Under the pieces are notes generated by a model. That model did not search any database. It had not been told where the DNA came from and saw only the letters and a list, made by a program, of their open reading frames with translations. A DNA stretch of 64,000 nt from Maniola hyperantus. Lineage: Eukaryota; Arthropoda; Insecta; Lepidoptera; Nymphalidae. Below are positions 9,111-19,068 of the stretch, one piece after another. The stretch spans positions 12,567,440 to 12,631,439 of the forward strand of contig NC_048553.1 in the NCBI RefSeq assembly GCF_902806685.2, written 5' to 3'. Made by a program: the position numbers and the translations under genes. The first letter of the stretch is position 1, and each line of letters begins with the position of its first letter.

Positions 9111-9411
9111 TATTGTAAAGATCTACCTACTAATAGTACGTCTATTGAATAGAATAGAATAGAATATATTCAAAACTAACTTTTACAAGTAGCGCTTACG
9201 CGCACGAACAAATCAACATTGTTATCTTTTGTTTTTTTGTGCAAAAATAAAATAAACAAAATAAAAAGTGTTTTTCCTAAATATTCGTGTTTTTACTAAA
9301 CGTTCGGAATACCGTTCTAAGTGACGCATCGATGCATGAACGGCATACCGAAAAAATAAATAAATAGCCTATACATACCTAATATACGCCATAATAGGTA
9401 GTAGTTTGTCT
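9111..9411. other. Mostly unassigned; (GAATA)n LINE-like tail
   Basis: A short AGAATAGAATAGAATATATT microsatellite near 9150-9170 resembles a reverse-strand LINE 3' tail. The rest is unassigned. Confidence 0.4.
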
Positions 9412-10145
9412 TCATCATCATCATCAACCGATAGACGTCCACAGCTGGACATAGGTCTCTTGTAGGAACTTCCACACGCCACGGTCTTGCGCCACCTGTA
9501 CCAGTAGTACAAGATTTTACGTCTCACCAAACCAAACCAAATTCGAGAGTCGAAATACTTCCGCGTTACAGTAAACTGGATCTTAAATGCCTTGTTTTAA
9601 AGCTCAAGTTTGTCTACACTTCTACAGCCAGCGCTCCAAGCGGAAACATTGCGAAATTAAAATCAGTGGCATTGAATATTTGACTTCAATTCAAGGCTGT
9701 TTAGGTCCATTTTACTGTAACGCGGAAGTATTTCGACTCTCGAATTTGGTTTCGTTTGGTGAGACGTAAAATTTTGTACTACGGGTACTGAATCCAGCGG
9801 CACCCTGCGACTCGTCTGATGTCGTCTATCCACCTAGTGGGGGATCTACCAACGATGCGTCTTCCGGTGCGAGGTTGCCATTCCAGCACCTTGAGACCCC
9901 AACGTCTATCGGTTTTACGAACTATGTGCCCTGTTCATTGCTTTGCAACCCGTTGAGCAATGTCGGTTACTCTAGTTCTCCTACGGATTTCCTCACTGAT
10001 TTGATCACGTAGAGAAACTCCGCACATAGCTCTCTCCATCGCCCGCTGAGTGACTCTGAGCTCTCTTATGAAGCCCATAGTTAGCGACCATGTCTCGGAT
10101 CCATATGTCATCACTGGCAACACGCACTGTTCGAAGACTTTTGTC
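9412..10145 (-). pseudogene. RTE-type LINE ORF2 C-terminus, interrupted by a MITE
   Basis: On the minus strand from 10145 to 9788 it encodes VLPVMTYGSETWSLTM, ERAMCGVSLRDQISEEIRRR and TRVTDIAQRVAK, then jumps a MITE (9499-9787) and finishes with the GVWKFLQET-type end and the (GAT)n tail (9412-9430). The motifs match the end of RTE reverse-transcriptase proteins. Frame breaks make it a pseudogene; the 5' part is missing, the usual result of LINE 5' truncation. Confidence 0.85.
9499..9787. mobile_element. 289-bp MITE with ~80-bp inverted repeats and CTG duplication, copy 1
   Basis: Ends TACCAGTAGTACAA and TTGTACTACGGGTA; arms of about 80 bp include CTCACCAAACCAAACCAAAT and TCGAAATACTTCCGCGTTAC. 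Flanked by CTG at 9496-9498 and 9788-9790. Removing the element and one CTG restores the RTE reading CCTGAATCCAGC seen uninterrupted at 23630-23641 (reverse), a direct empty-site proof. 3-bp CTG/CWG duplications point to PIF/Harbinger-like or a related group. A 60-codon frame inside is shared with the second copy (17400-17688) but overlaps the inverted arm and is probably incidental. Confidence 0.9.
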
Positions 10146-10518
10146 TTTAAGCACTGAGGAATTTTGTCAGTATTAATAAAAAGAATTCAGTATTAATAAA
10201 TAAAAAAAATTGTAACAGCAATACCTAGATATAAGTTGTATAATTAAGTTAGAATTTCTAGAAACTTTGGAAACTATAGGAGCATTCTGCGCTATATTGG
10301 ACAGTACGGTTGGAGCCAGGCGCTGATTGTAACCGCAGTGAAAATCAACTTGCTCCGAGTTCGTCTGCACCGAGCTATATTTTGATTTTATTGACTGTAA
10401 ATACTACTACAGTTTCATAAACTACAGATGTCTAGCAACTTAGATACCTTTAGATGATGGTTGAGTTTATATTGAGTTTGGAATAAAGATTAAGGATGGG
10501 TTAGGTTAGGAGGCGCGA
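10146..10518. other. No gene seen
   Basis: Unassigned; contains GAAAATCAACTTGCTCCGAG-type sequence that I suspect is repetitive but cannot place. Confidence 0.35.
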
Positions 10519-10690
10519 TGGATTATGTATGTATGTATGTATGTATATACTTTATTGCACCACAGAAACACAAATGACAGGTTACAAAAAGAAATCTTAA
10601 TAAGTAGGTACAAAAAGGCGGTCTTATCGCTAAATAGCGATCTCTTCCAGACAACCTTAACGCTAGGGAAAAAACGAACAAATGGACAAT
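10519..10690 (-). mobile_element. LINE 3' UTR with (TATG)n tail
   Basis: On the minus strand: GGAAGAGATCGCTATTTAGC, GATAAGACCGCC, GTGCAATAAAGTATATAC and then a (CATA)n microsatellite (10523-10548 on plus). The same 3' UTR type appears at 16983-17101 and as a 111-bp insertion at 37181-37291. A polyadenylation-like AATAAA precedes the tail. Confidence 0.65.
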
Positions 10691-10854
10691 GGGAGGTGGT
10701 GTAAAATAAACCTAAATACCAATAGCTAAATAAACTAAACCATATAATAAGAATATAAAATACATATTGTTAATACACTAATACATACATATAAAGTATA
10801 AAAGACATACATAGGACTTCATAGATATATATACACATATAGATTTAAATAATA

Positions 10855-11110
10855 AACTATGCCGTTACTGCCGTTATGTGATTATCGTCATGAAAGAAAC
10901 CCGTCCTCGAGTCAGAGGCGCACCTTCGTGTTCCTGGTGCGCCTTAGACGGTGTGTAGGGACTTTATTGGTCCCCTGAGGTGGGTCCTCAGCAGGCGCCG
11001 CTGGCTGGGTTGCGCGAACGTGTTTGGCCCCGTAGCCCAGCCACCAAGCGATGCGTGGAACATCGTGGGGTTTTAGTCGGTAAGAGCCCGACATAACCTC
11101 GGGTGCGGTG
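10855..11110 (-). other. GC-rich stretch, probable LINE remnant
   Basis: Markedly GC-richer than its surroundings; on the minus strand it reads ATGTCGGGCTCTTACCGACT then AAAACCCCACGATGTTCC, resembling untranslated parts of lepidopteran LINEs as I remember them. Reading frames here lack recognisable motifs. A hAT MITE (11111-11260) cuts it, and it resumes to about 11300. Confidence 0.4.
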
Positions 11111-11260
11111 CAGTGGCGTGCAGGTAATAGAGGCATAAATGCACTGCTTACCCCAGTTGTATAGTATAGCTCAATGCATATTTTTCATTATGACATGCCA
11201 GTAAACAGGTTCCTACCTAACTAATGCCTACCCTGGCTTCAAACACTGTGCACGCCACTG
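11111..11260. mobile_element. hAT-type MITE, copy 2
   Basis: 150 bp with CAGTGGCGTGCA / TGCACGCCACTG ends and a perfect 8-bp duplication GTGCGGTG (11103-11110, 11261-11268). Confidence 0.9.
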
Positions 11261-11300
11261 GTGCGGTGGTATCCATGAGGATTTCCCCACGAAAAAAAAA

Positions 11301-11650
11301 GGAGGCTCGATGGATTGACATCTTATCAACATCTTCATAATTAGATAATTACATTATATTAATCACGTGGAGTTCTATATTTCCATAAAACAACATTTTT
11401 TCTCTACATTTTTCGACTCTATTCCCGGAAATAAAATATATCTCACGCCCGTCTTTAGAATGCATACGTACTATCGTTGTTCTTTCTTTGATAAAGGTAA
11501 GTTAGTCAGACACATTTTCGTGCAACTAAGCACTGTAATTTGTACCGGAATTGACCAAAATCTATAATATTTTTGCAAATGAAAAAATGAACAGCAAGAA
11601 AGTGTCCGCTATTTTACTGAAACTCAGGTTGGATGAAAAATCAAGTGAAA
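11301..11650. other. No gene seen
   Basis: AT-rich. A frame at 11367-11567 and a GGTAAGT at about 11497 are present, but without homology or a partner acceptor I do not call an exon. Confidence 0.3.
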
Positions 11651-11716
11651 AATGTGAGGATTTTTTAAAAGTTTGCCGTAATGGATTACGGCAAAAATTT
11701 CAAAAATCCTCACATT
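11651..11716. repeat. Hairpin with 32-nt arms
   Basis: AATGTGAGGATTTTTTAAAA ... GCCGTAAT and its complement with about three mismatches, separated by only 2 nt (GG). Probably a small foldback; the loop is too short for a typical miRNA precursor. Confidence 0.7.
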
Positions 11717-11786
11717 AAAAGTTATAAACAAACAATTGTAATTACAAATATTTCCGTGTACAGCGGTGGGTGGGAGGATGAACAAT

Positions 11787-11867
11787 TAAACTCGTATTTG
11801 TCGGCCATCTTTGCGACAACGGACAACTTGTTAGTTGTTACCGCCGACATCCGCTCTACATAATACC
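11787..11867. repeat. Repeat shared with 8992-9070
   Basis: Second copy (TTTGTCGGCCATCTTTGCGA ... CATCCGCTCTACATAAT). Confidence 0.6.
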
Positions 11868-11916
11868 TATATACTCTGAATATACTTCCCAACTTAGTTT
11901 ATAAACTTGATGTATA

Positions 11917-12088
11917 AGTCCCGCAAATTGCTATTGCGCGTGGCTGCCATTTTAGTGACGTCAGTACTAGACTGAAGTTTCGAGCTGATGCTATATTTTT
12001 ACATAAATATACGTCAAATGACGTTAAAACGCCGTTATTTCAATGTTAATGAGACATGGTTTCAGCGCAATAGCAATTTGCGGGACTT
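11917..12088. mobile_element. MITE with AAGTCCCGCAAATTGC ends
   Basis: Perfect terminal inverted repeats AAGTCCCGCAAATTGCTATT/GCGC and complement, 24 bp, about 172 bp overall. Flanked by TA-containing sequence. Interior includes GCTGCCATTTTAGTGACGTC. Non-coding. Confidence 0.8.
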
Positions 12089-12097
12089 TATATCCTT

Positions 12098-12170
12098 CAA
12101 TATTACGGAAGCCAAAGATGGATCTTTACAAAGAAACATCATCATTAACAACCAATAGACGTCCACTGCT
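12098..12170. repeat. Direct repeat flanking a SINE-B, left copy
   Basis: GCCAAAGATGGATCTTTA ... ACAACCAATAGACGTCCAC recurs at 12456-12527; the second part is the reverse-strand RTE tail (ATAGACGTCCACAGCTGGAC). At about 73 bp it is far longer than a retrotransposition target duplication. Confidence 0.65.
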
Positions 12171-12171
12171 G

Positions 12172-12445
12172 AACCAAGCTGTGATATGTGATGGGTTCGA
12201 TCCCGGGCACGCACCTCTAACTTTTCGGAGCTATGTGCGTTTTAATTACTTAAATATCACTTGCTTTAACGGTGAAGGAAAACATCGTGAGGAAAACTGC
12301 ATGCCTGAGAGTTCTCCATAATGTTCTCAAAGGTGTGTGAAGTCTACCAATCCTTACATGGCCAGCGTGGTAGACTAAGGCCAAAACCCTTCTCACTATG
12401 AGAGGAGACCCTGCTCTGTAGTGAGCCGGTGATGGGTTGATCATG
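12172..12445 (+). mobile_element. SINE-B, 5' head partly lost
   Basis: B box GGGTTCGATCCCGGGCACGC, body (ACCTCTAACTTTTCGGAG, GAAAACATCGTGAGGAAA, CTGAGAGTTCTCCATAATG, GGCCAGCGTGGTAGACTAAG) and end GTGAGCCGGTGATGGGTTGA. Lies between the two direct repeats. Confidence 0.75.
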
Positions 12446-12544
12446 ATCCTTAAAATATATTACGGGAGCCAAAGATGGATCTTTAGAAATAATAATCATC
12501 ATTAACAACCAATAGACGTCCACAGCTGGACATAGATCACTAGT

Positions 12545-12757
12545 AATACCTATTATAAATGCGAAAGTTAAGTATAATATGTCTGTCTGTTTGTTACCTT
12601 TTCCTGCCCATAACCGTTAAACCGATTTTGATGAACTTTGTCACAGAGACAGCTTGCAAAGCGAAAATACTCATTCAATCCCAGGAATAATTTTTATCAT
12701 GTTATTATCCCAGAAAATTAGGGAGTTCCCAATGTATTTAAAATAAACTAAATCTAG
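12545..12757 (+). mobile_element. H2/Lep1-like Helitron element
   Basis: TATTATAAATGCGAAAG, GTCTGTCTGTTTG, ACCGTTAAACCGATTTTGAT, CCCAGAAAATTAGGGAGTTC and AAATCTAG at the end; the GC-rich end hairpin is deleted. Moderately decayed. Confidence 0.7.
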
Positions 12758-13189
12758 TAGGTATGAATAAAGGAAAAGATAGCCTCGACTAATGTAAATC
12801 TTGAAAATTTTCGCTCGTAAACTTTTCTTAACATCCATTCATACCGCCTATATTCTATTTTAAAGCCAGCCGAGCACGCTAGAGTGAGCAAGTGATATAT
12901 CTCCCTCCTGCGCTTAATGGCGCCGATTCTCAAGTTGCCTGAAAAATCTTCTAAACTTCACCCGTAGATTACTGCGACAGCCACTCAAGTTCATACACTG
13001 GAACCGAATTATTTATTAACTTCACTTTATTGAGGTTAGAATTTTTCTTTATTGCGAGGTTTCGTGACACCATGAACCCATTAAAAAGTTTAAGCGATAA
13101 TTCATTCAAGTAGATTAGTTTTGTGCGCAATTTTCCTCTAGATTTGGCCAAAAGCTACAGCGTATTTGATAAATCATATACAGGCTGTA
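12758..13189. other. No gene; one GGCGCCGATTCTC scrap
   Basis: Contains GGCGCCGATTCTCAAGTTGC at 12919, a left-end scrap of the GGCACCGATTC MITE family. Otherwise unassigned. Confidence 0.4.
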
Positions 13190-13800
13190 ACCAGAACGCT
13201 AGCAAAAACGAAGACAGGTTATACTACTGAGGATTACTGATATGATAACACTAAAAAAACTCGCCTAGTGCGAGTCAGGCTCGCGTAACGAGGGTTCCGT
13301 AATAAAGTCGTATTTTTTCGACATTTTGCACGATAATTCAAAAACTATGATGCATAAAAATAAATAAAAATCTGTTTTAGAATGTACATGTGAAGACCTT
13401 TCATATAATACCCCATTTGATATAGTTATCTTAGGTACTTCGAAAATTGAAAATACTAATTATTAGTTTATGACCACAATTTTTTTTTGTGTGATGTAAC
13501 CACGAATTCACGGTTTTCAGATTTTTTCCGAAATGTCAGCTATAAGACCTACCTACCTGCCCATGATTCTAGGTTAACGGGAAGTACCCTGTAGGTTTTT
13601 TGACAGACCGACAGACAGACAACAAAGTGATCCTATATGAGTTCCGTTTTTCCTTTCGAGGTACGGATCCCTAAAAAAATCGCGAAAAATCTAATAAAAT
13701 TCTATATTTTATAAAAGTTCACGATATTATATTGCAAATAAAACATATGACTGACGCTAGAGGTTAACGAACGTTGCGTAAGTAAGCCACTCGGATGCCG
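13190..13800. mobile_element. ACAGGCTGTAACCAGAACGC repeat with nested G element
   Basis: CTGTAACCAGAACGCTAGCA ... ACTGAGGATTACTGATATGA, then a G element (13259-13678), then AATCGCGAAAAATCTAATAA ... CTGACGCTAGAGG. The uninterrupted version at 21215-21370 serves as empty site for the G insertion. A third partial copy is at 39713-39800. Confidence 0.7.
13259..13678 (+). mobile_element. G-family repeat, full length, nested
   Basis: ACTCGCCTAGTGCGAGTCAG to GTACGGATCCCTAAAAAAA. Comparing the flanks with 21215-21370 shows the target was an A-run and that G is a discrete unit bounded by A's. Confidence 0.85.
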
Positions 13801-13956
13801 CGTCATAGGCGGGGCATTGACCCGAGTTTTGCACGCTATACATTGCGGGTTTGAAAAATACTAAATCACTGAAACTACAAAATAAGGTAAATGCTGACCA
13901 CTGCGCCCAAGAGGTATTCAGAAAATGTATGTTAATATTGCGGTGTTAGTATTGGG

Positions 13957-14215
13957 GTTGCGAAGCTGAAGTGGCAATGGACAGGGCACATTGTTCATAC
14001 AACCTATAGACGTTGGGGTCCCAAGGTGCTGGAATGGCGACCTCGCACCGGAAGACGCAGCGTTGGAAGACCCCCCACTAGGTGGACGGACGACATCAGA
14101 CGAGTCGCAGGGAGCCGCTGGATCCAGGAGGCGCAAGACCGTGGCGTGTGGAAGTCCCTACAAGAGACCTATGTCCAGCAGTGGACGTCTATTGGTTGAT
14201 GATGATGATGATGTT
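13957..14215 (+). pseudogene. RTE-type LINE ORF2 C-terminus, 81 codons open to its stop
   Basis: Frame starting at 13957 and ending with TGA at 14197-14199 is open throughout: VAKLKWQWTGHIVHTTYRRW, then the GRPPTRWTDDIRRVAGSRW block, then ETYVQQWTSIG and stop, followed by a (GAT)n tail. This is the conserved end of RTE-clade reverse-transcriptase proteins. No upstream polymerase or endonuclease; a 5'-truncated copy, comparatively young because its frame is intact. Confidence 0.9.
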
Positions 14216-14740
14216 AATCTTGTAATATTTTTGCAAAGGAATCCAATTCAAACTATGTTTGCCGAAATAAACGAGAATGTGTCGTATCTCGCCAAGAGAT
14301 CAAAGGGTGTCCGAACTCTTCAGTAAATATTGGAAACTATGTTTGTTTGATGAGGTCTTGGACAAATGCGACGCGTGGCGGTAGTGAAGCGCGGCGGTAG
14401 TGGCATCAAGGACAACGCCTAGAAAATGTATGCCCTTGTATTTTTTATGACGAGGCATACAGCATAATGCTGTGCTAATTTTTTTTAAGTTGTGCCATAC
14501 ACGACGTTTTCTGTCCATTTTAACAACGTTAAAACATTCAATGGCTCTAAATTTCGTTAATAGAAACCTTTTGTATCGACGGCAGTTTATCGTACACTGC
14601 GACTGACATAAGTGTAACATCCTAAAACGTGTCCACAGTAGTGTCTGAAGATCTCGTCTCGTGTTTACCTAAGTGAAAACTTTAGACCATTCTTCGTGTG
14701 GCAAAATGGGAATTTTCTAGTTTCATATTTTCGTTTATTA
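14216..14740. other. Unassigned; longest unexplained frame (minus, 14300-14620)
   Basis: A minus-strand frame of 106 codons runs through 14300-14620. I recognise no domain, and AT-rich sequence can yield such frames by chance, so it is not called a gene. Confidence 0.35.
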
Positions 14741-14961
14741 ACTAGCTTATGCTCGTGACTTCGTCCGAGAACTTCATAAATTTCAAACCCCTATTTCACC
14801 CCATTATTTTTCAAAAATTCTTTTTTTAACGGATGCCTATGTCTTAATAGCTATCTGCATGCCAAATTTCAGCCCGATCCATCCAGTAGTTTGAGCTGTG
14901 CGTTGATAGATCAGTCAGTCAGTCAGTCAGTCAGTCACCTTTTCTTTTTATATATTTAGAT
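14741..14961 (-). mobile_element. H1 Helitron-like element, complete
   Basis: ACTAGCTTATGCTCGTGACT to TTTTATATATTTAGA with a (CAGT)n tract near 14917-14935. Confidence 0.8.
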
Positions 14962-15474
14962 TACATTAATTTACTCTACAAAATAGATGTTCCTTGTACT
15001 TTAGTTATAATAGTAACATTATTAAGTTTTGTAAACAAGTTGCTTATTTGACTTGATGCGACTAATATGGCAAAAGAAGTTCAGGCCTCATTTAAGGAAC
15101 TGACTGTATGAAACCCTTCATACTATGGGAAGTATAATATTCTCACTGTCGCCATTCAGAATGAATTGTATAGCTTCATACAGTTACATGTAGTAGCATG
15201 ACAAAATAAAGTAATTATAGACGTGTTTAGTTTGCTAGTGTAATTATATTATGCCGCTGCCGTCACGCTTTACGTTTGTCCAGACCCTTACTAAGTTATG
15301 GCAGTTATCAATTCCCTTATTTATCGTAACTTCGGGGCAGTTTGTCAAGTAAAAGGACTGTTTGTTTATTTTTATTTGTAGAGCAAAAACTGTAATCATT
15401 TGCTCGTTTGATATACTGTAACCTTCACACTGTGAAAGTTGTTTAAACACTTTCACTGAGTTAGGTATAGATAT
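14962..15474. other. No gene seen
   Basis: Unassigned AT-rich sequence without recognisable repeat or domain. Confidence 0.35.
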
Positions 15475-15783
15475 TCATCATCATCATGATCAACCCCATA
15501 GCCGGCTCACTACAGAGCACGGGTCTCCCCTCAGAGTGAGAAGGGTTTTGGCCATAGTCTACCACGCTGGCCATGTGCGGATTGGTAGACTTCACACACC
15601 TTTGAGAACATTATGGAGAACTCTCAGGCATGCAGGTTTCATCACGATGTTTTCCTTCACCGTTAAAGCAAGTGATATATTTTAATTACTTAAAACGCAC
15701 ATAACTCCGAAAAGTTAGAGGTGTGTGCCCGGGATCGAACCCCCGACCTCCGATTAGAAGGCGGACGTCCTAACCACTAGGTA
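15475..15783 (-). mobile_element. SINE-B, near full length
   Basis: Minus strand: CCTAGTGGTTAGGACGTCCG (A-box region), GGGGGTTCGATCCCGGGCAC (B box), body, and (ATG)n tail at the left edge (ATTCATCATCATCATGATCA). Good reference copy for the family. Confidence 0.85.
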
Positions 15784-16033
15784 TACAATATAGATATTAA
15801 TTTGACTGAATTACGTATTAATATATACTAAAAAAAACTTAAAAAGATTTCCTGATAAGATATCAAATCTAGGGCAAGGAGTCTCGTTGCTAGCAGTGTC
15901 TATCCATTGAATAATTAATGGAACATGGAATCTGCGGGATTTCTTAACCGCGCCTAACTGAAAACTCTTGTAACGGAATATTAAACAGTTTAATAATGCA
16001 TTACGTTATTCGATTAATTCGCAATATACAAAA

Positions 16034-16353
16034 ACTAGCTGACCCGCCCCGACTTCGCTCGGTTGGAATTTAGAAAATCAGCGTCTACGTATTTTTTATT
16101 TTGTAACCAAAAACCCAAATATCAATTTTCATGGAAATAACTTGAAAAATGACGAACTTTCATATTAACTTTCATCCCCCATTTACCCCCCTTAGGGGTG
16201 GAATTTCAAAAAATCCTTTCTTAGTGAATACCTACTCTTTACAAAGAACACACCCTTCAAATTTCATGTCTCTAAGATCAGTGGTTTAGGCTGTGCGTTG
16301 ATATATAAGTCAGTCAGTCAGTCAGTCGCTCAGGACTTTGAATTTTGTATATT
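16034..16353 (-). mobile_element. H4 Helitron-like element
   Basis: ACTAGCTGACCCGCCCCGAC at its 3' terminus, CATCCCCCATTTACCC, TTTAGGCTGTGCGTTGATAT and a (CAGT)n tract. It abuts an H1 copy. Confidence 0.8.
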
Positions 16354-16575
16354 ACTAGCTTATGCTTCGTCCACGTGGACTACACAAATTTCAAACCCCT
16401 ATTTCACCGCCTCAGGGATTGAATTTTCAAAAATCATTTCTTAGCGGATGCCTACGTCATAATAGCTTTCTGCATGCCAAATTTCAGCCCAATCCGTCCA
16501 GTAGTTTGATCTGTGCGTTGATAGATCAGTCAGTCAGTAAGTCAGTCAGTCACCTTTTCCTTTTATATATTTAGA
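16354..16575 (-). mobile_element. H1 Helitron-like element, complete
   Basis: ACTAGCTTATGCTTCGTCCA to TTTTATATATTTAGAT, directly adjacent to H4 in the same orientation. Confidence 0.8.
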
Positions 16576-16665
16576 TATAGATTTCACTGAGTTATTTTGT
16601 TGGAATTAGAAAAAGCCCATATATCCGATTCTAAGCGATTTAATTTTATCTGTTTTGAGTCTATC

Positions 16666-16758
16666 ATCATTATCAACCAATAGACGTCCAGACCTGGACA
16701 TAGGTCTCTTGAAGGGACTTCCACACGTCACCCCTTGGGACCCCAACGAATATCGGGT
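16666..16758 (-). mobile_element. RTE 3' tail fragment
   Basis: CAACCAATAGACGTCCAGAC, GGACATAGGTCTCTTGAAGG and GGGACCCCAACGAATATCGG blocks with an internal deletion relative to 59385-59785. Confidence 0.7.
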
Positions 16759-16982
16759 TTTCTTTAGTATCACTAATATCTGTTAATAATAAATATTGCT
16801 AAAAATCTAAGAGTTGATATAATACTTATTCGAAGTTAGCGTGGTTCGCTAGTGATAACTTTGATAATGGTAATTCTGTGACGCGTTGAACCATCAAAAC
16901 ACTAAGCCCTTGACAAACAAGTAAAGTTAGCGGCGAGTAGAATCTAGTTAGTGAGAGCACCGGAACTATACAGTTTCCAATA

Positions 16983-17101
16983 TTTTGTAAAGTAAGTAAG
17001 TAAACTAAAATACTCTTTATTGTACACCAAAACAATAGAAATAATTTATCAAAGATGTTTGCAAGTACAATAGGCGGCCTTATCGCTAAAATGGCGATCG
17101 A
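16983..17101 (-). mobile_element. LINE 3' UTR with (TTAC)n tail
   Basis: Minus strand: CGCCATTTTAGCGATAAGGC, TACAATAAAGAGTATTTTAG, then (TTAC)n. Same type as 10519-10690. Confidence 0.6.
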
Positions 17102-17105
17102 AAAA

Positions 17106-17385
17106 AGTAGTTAGTAGCGTCTGCCTCCTATTTAAGGGGGTTAGGTGTTCGATCCCGGGCATGCACCTCTAATTTTTTATTACGTGTGCTTTAAGCAGTA
17201 AAATAATTGTTAACACTTGCTTTTACAGTGAAGGAAACCTTTGTGGGGAAATCTGCATGCCTGAGAGTTCTCCATATTCTCAAAGCATTTAGCCAGCATG
17301 ATGGTCTATGGCCAAGCCCTTCTCATTCTGAGAGGAGACCCGTGCGTAGTAAGCCAGTGATTGTTTGATGATGATGATGAACTAA
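17106..17385 (+). mobile_element. SINE-B
   Basis: Head (GCGTCTGCCTCCTATTTAAG, TTCGATCCCGGGCATGCACC), body and TTTGATGATGATGATGA tail; internal deletion before AGCCAGCATGATGGTCTATG. Confidence 0.75.
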
Positions 17386-17399
17386 ACATACTATAACAG

Positions 17400-17688
17400 T
17401 ACCCGTAGTACAACATTTTACGTCTCACCAAACCAAACCAAATTCGAGAGTCGAAATACTTCCGCGTTACAGTAAACTGGATCTTAATTGCCTTGTTTTA
17501 AAGCTCAAGTTTGTCTACACTTCTACAGCCAGCGCTCCAAGCGGAAACATAGCGAAATTAAAATCAGTGGCATTGAATATTTGACTTCAATACAAGGCAG
17601 TTTAGGTCCATTTTACTGTAAAGCGGAAGTATTTCGACTCTCGAATTTGGTTTGGTTTGGTGAGACATAAAATCTTGTACTACGGGTA
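17400..17688. mobile_element. 289-bp MITE, copy 2
   Basis: Same length as copy 1 (9499-9787) and differs at roughly ten positions by eye. Ends TACCCGTAGTACAA / TTGTACTACGGGTA. Flanks are CAG (17397-17399) and CTG (17689-17691), compatible with a CWG target with one change. Confidence 0.85.
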
Positions 17689-18229
17689 CTGTAGTAAAAA
17701 ATACAACTGAAAATCTGCCATGCGAATGCTTTACAAGTTAGAAATGGCTCACCAATTTGTTGAAAATAATGTCAAAAGCTAGAAAGTACCTACCTTCTTC
17801 AATTACGTAGCTTTCTAGCTACGAAGACGAGTCGCAAAGTAACCAGCCGTAGACACGTTACTACGTCAAATAGTAGCGTAGCTTTTCACATAACATTGTA
17901 GTAACGAGAATATTGTAGACGAGTACAAAGCATGTCGGGACGGGTAACAAGTGTGTCCGGATCCCGTCTCTAATGTTACAGGACAGACTTTAATTGTTAC
18001 ACTATTGTAAGAAAAGACATATAACTCGATTAATGAACCTTGTAGAGAAATTTTAGTTTTATTTTAATTTTTGAGATTTTGTAATATTATTAAAAAAAAA
18101 AAAAAATTAAAATTTGTATTTTTTTTGGGACTAAGTATTTAATGTGACTAATTTTGTCAAAACTATGTACATGTTGTTAGGTATATCATAACATATTATT
18201 GCATGCTAATAGGCAGAATTTGGCTGTAC
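17689..18229. other. Unassigned, possibly LINE 3' UTR
   Basis: No coding motif; leads into the LINE-type tail that follows, so part may be its 3' UTR. Confidence 0.3.
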
Positions 18230-18306
18230 CTTTTTGTTTTGTAATATCTGCACTGTTTACCCATATTCGCAATAAAGAAATTTGAATTGAATTGAATTTA
18301 ATTGAA
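18230..18306 (+). mobile_element. LINE-type 3' tail, AATAAA and (TTGAA)n
   Basis: CGCAATAAAGAAATTTGAAT followed by TTGAATTGAATTTAATTGAA. Another such tail, CGCAATAAAGAAAATGGAAT, lies at 42835-42868. Confidence 0.55.
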
Positions 18307-18339
18307 TACTACTACTACTAGATAGACTGTTTATACAAT

Positions 18340-18550
18340 ACTAGCTGATGTGCGCGACATCATCCGCGTGGACTACACAAATTTCAAACCCGATTTTACC
18401 CGATTAGGTGTTGAATTTTCAAAAATCTTTTCTTAGTGTATAATATTTTCAAAAATCTTTTCTTAGTGGATGATAATAGCTGTCTGCATGCCTTTCAGCC
18501 TGATCGATCTAGTAGTTTGAGTTGTGCGTTGATAGATCAGTCAGTCAGTT
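18340..18550 (-). mobile_element. H1 Helitron-like element with internal duplication
   Basis: ACTAGCTGATGTGCGCGACA; the TTTTCAAAAATCTTTTCTTAG block occurs twice in a row (18416-18435, 18446-18467). Confidence 0.7.
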
Positions 18551-18620
18551 TAAGCGCCTGTAAAACTTTTCGCGGCAAATGAGCACTAAATCGTTTCATA
18601 CTAATTTCAATCATACAATA

Positions 18621-19005
18621 ACTAGCTGACCCGCCCCGGCTTCGCTCGGGTGGAATTTAGAAAATCGTGGTGGGGGTTGAATTTAGGATAATCCTTGAAC
18701 ACGTATTTTTTCTTCATTTGTGACCGAAAACCCAAATACCAATTTTCATGCAAATAACTTGATAAATGACGGACTTTCATACAAATTTTCATCCCCCATT
18801 TAGCTCACTTAGGGGTGGAATGTCAAGAAATCGAAAATCAGTGGATACCTACTCTTTACAAAGAACACACTCTCAAAATTTCATGTCTCTAGGACTAGCG
18901 GTTTAGGCTGCACGTTGATATATCAGTCAGTCAGTCAACCAGCCAGTCAGTCAGTCAGTCAGTCAGTCAGCCAGTCAGTCAGTCAGGACTTTGAATTGTA
19001 CACAT
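18621..19005 (-). mobile_element. H4 Helitron-like element with long (CAGT)n
   Basis: ACTAGCTGACCCGCCCCGGC end, CATCCCCCATTTAGCTCACT, GGTTTAGGCTGCACGTTG and a long interrupted (CAGT)n/(CAGC) microsatellite at about 18925-18985. Confidence 0.8.
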
Positions 19006-19068
19006 AAAGAAGATTGTTGGCGTAATAGTACTTTTAGTATTGTATAATATTCTAAAAATACTACTACG

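Noticed and set aside
9587..9769. Conserved 60-codon frame shared with 17488-17670
   Set aside because: Two nearly identical MITE copies share any frame; about half the frame is terminal inverted repeat. Not evidence of a protein.
11367..11567. Exon ending at GGTAAGT near 11497
   Set aside because: A lone donor motif in AT-rich DNA with no conserved reading frame or acceptor; not enough support.
11651..11716. miRNA precursor
   Set aside because: Only two loop bases and nearly perfect pairing; more like a small inverted duplication.
14300..14620. 106-codon minus-strand frame as a gene
   Set aside because: No recognisable domain, no splice or start context, and a size reachable by chance; left as unassigned.
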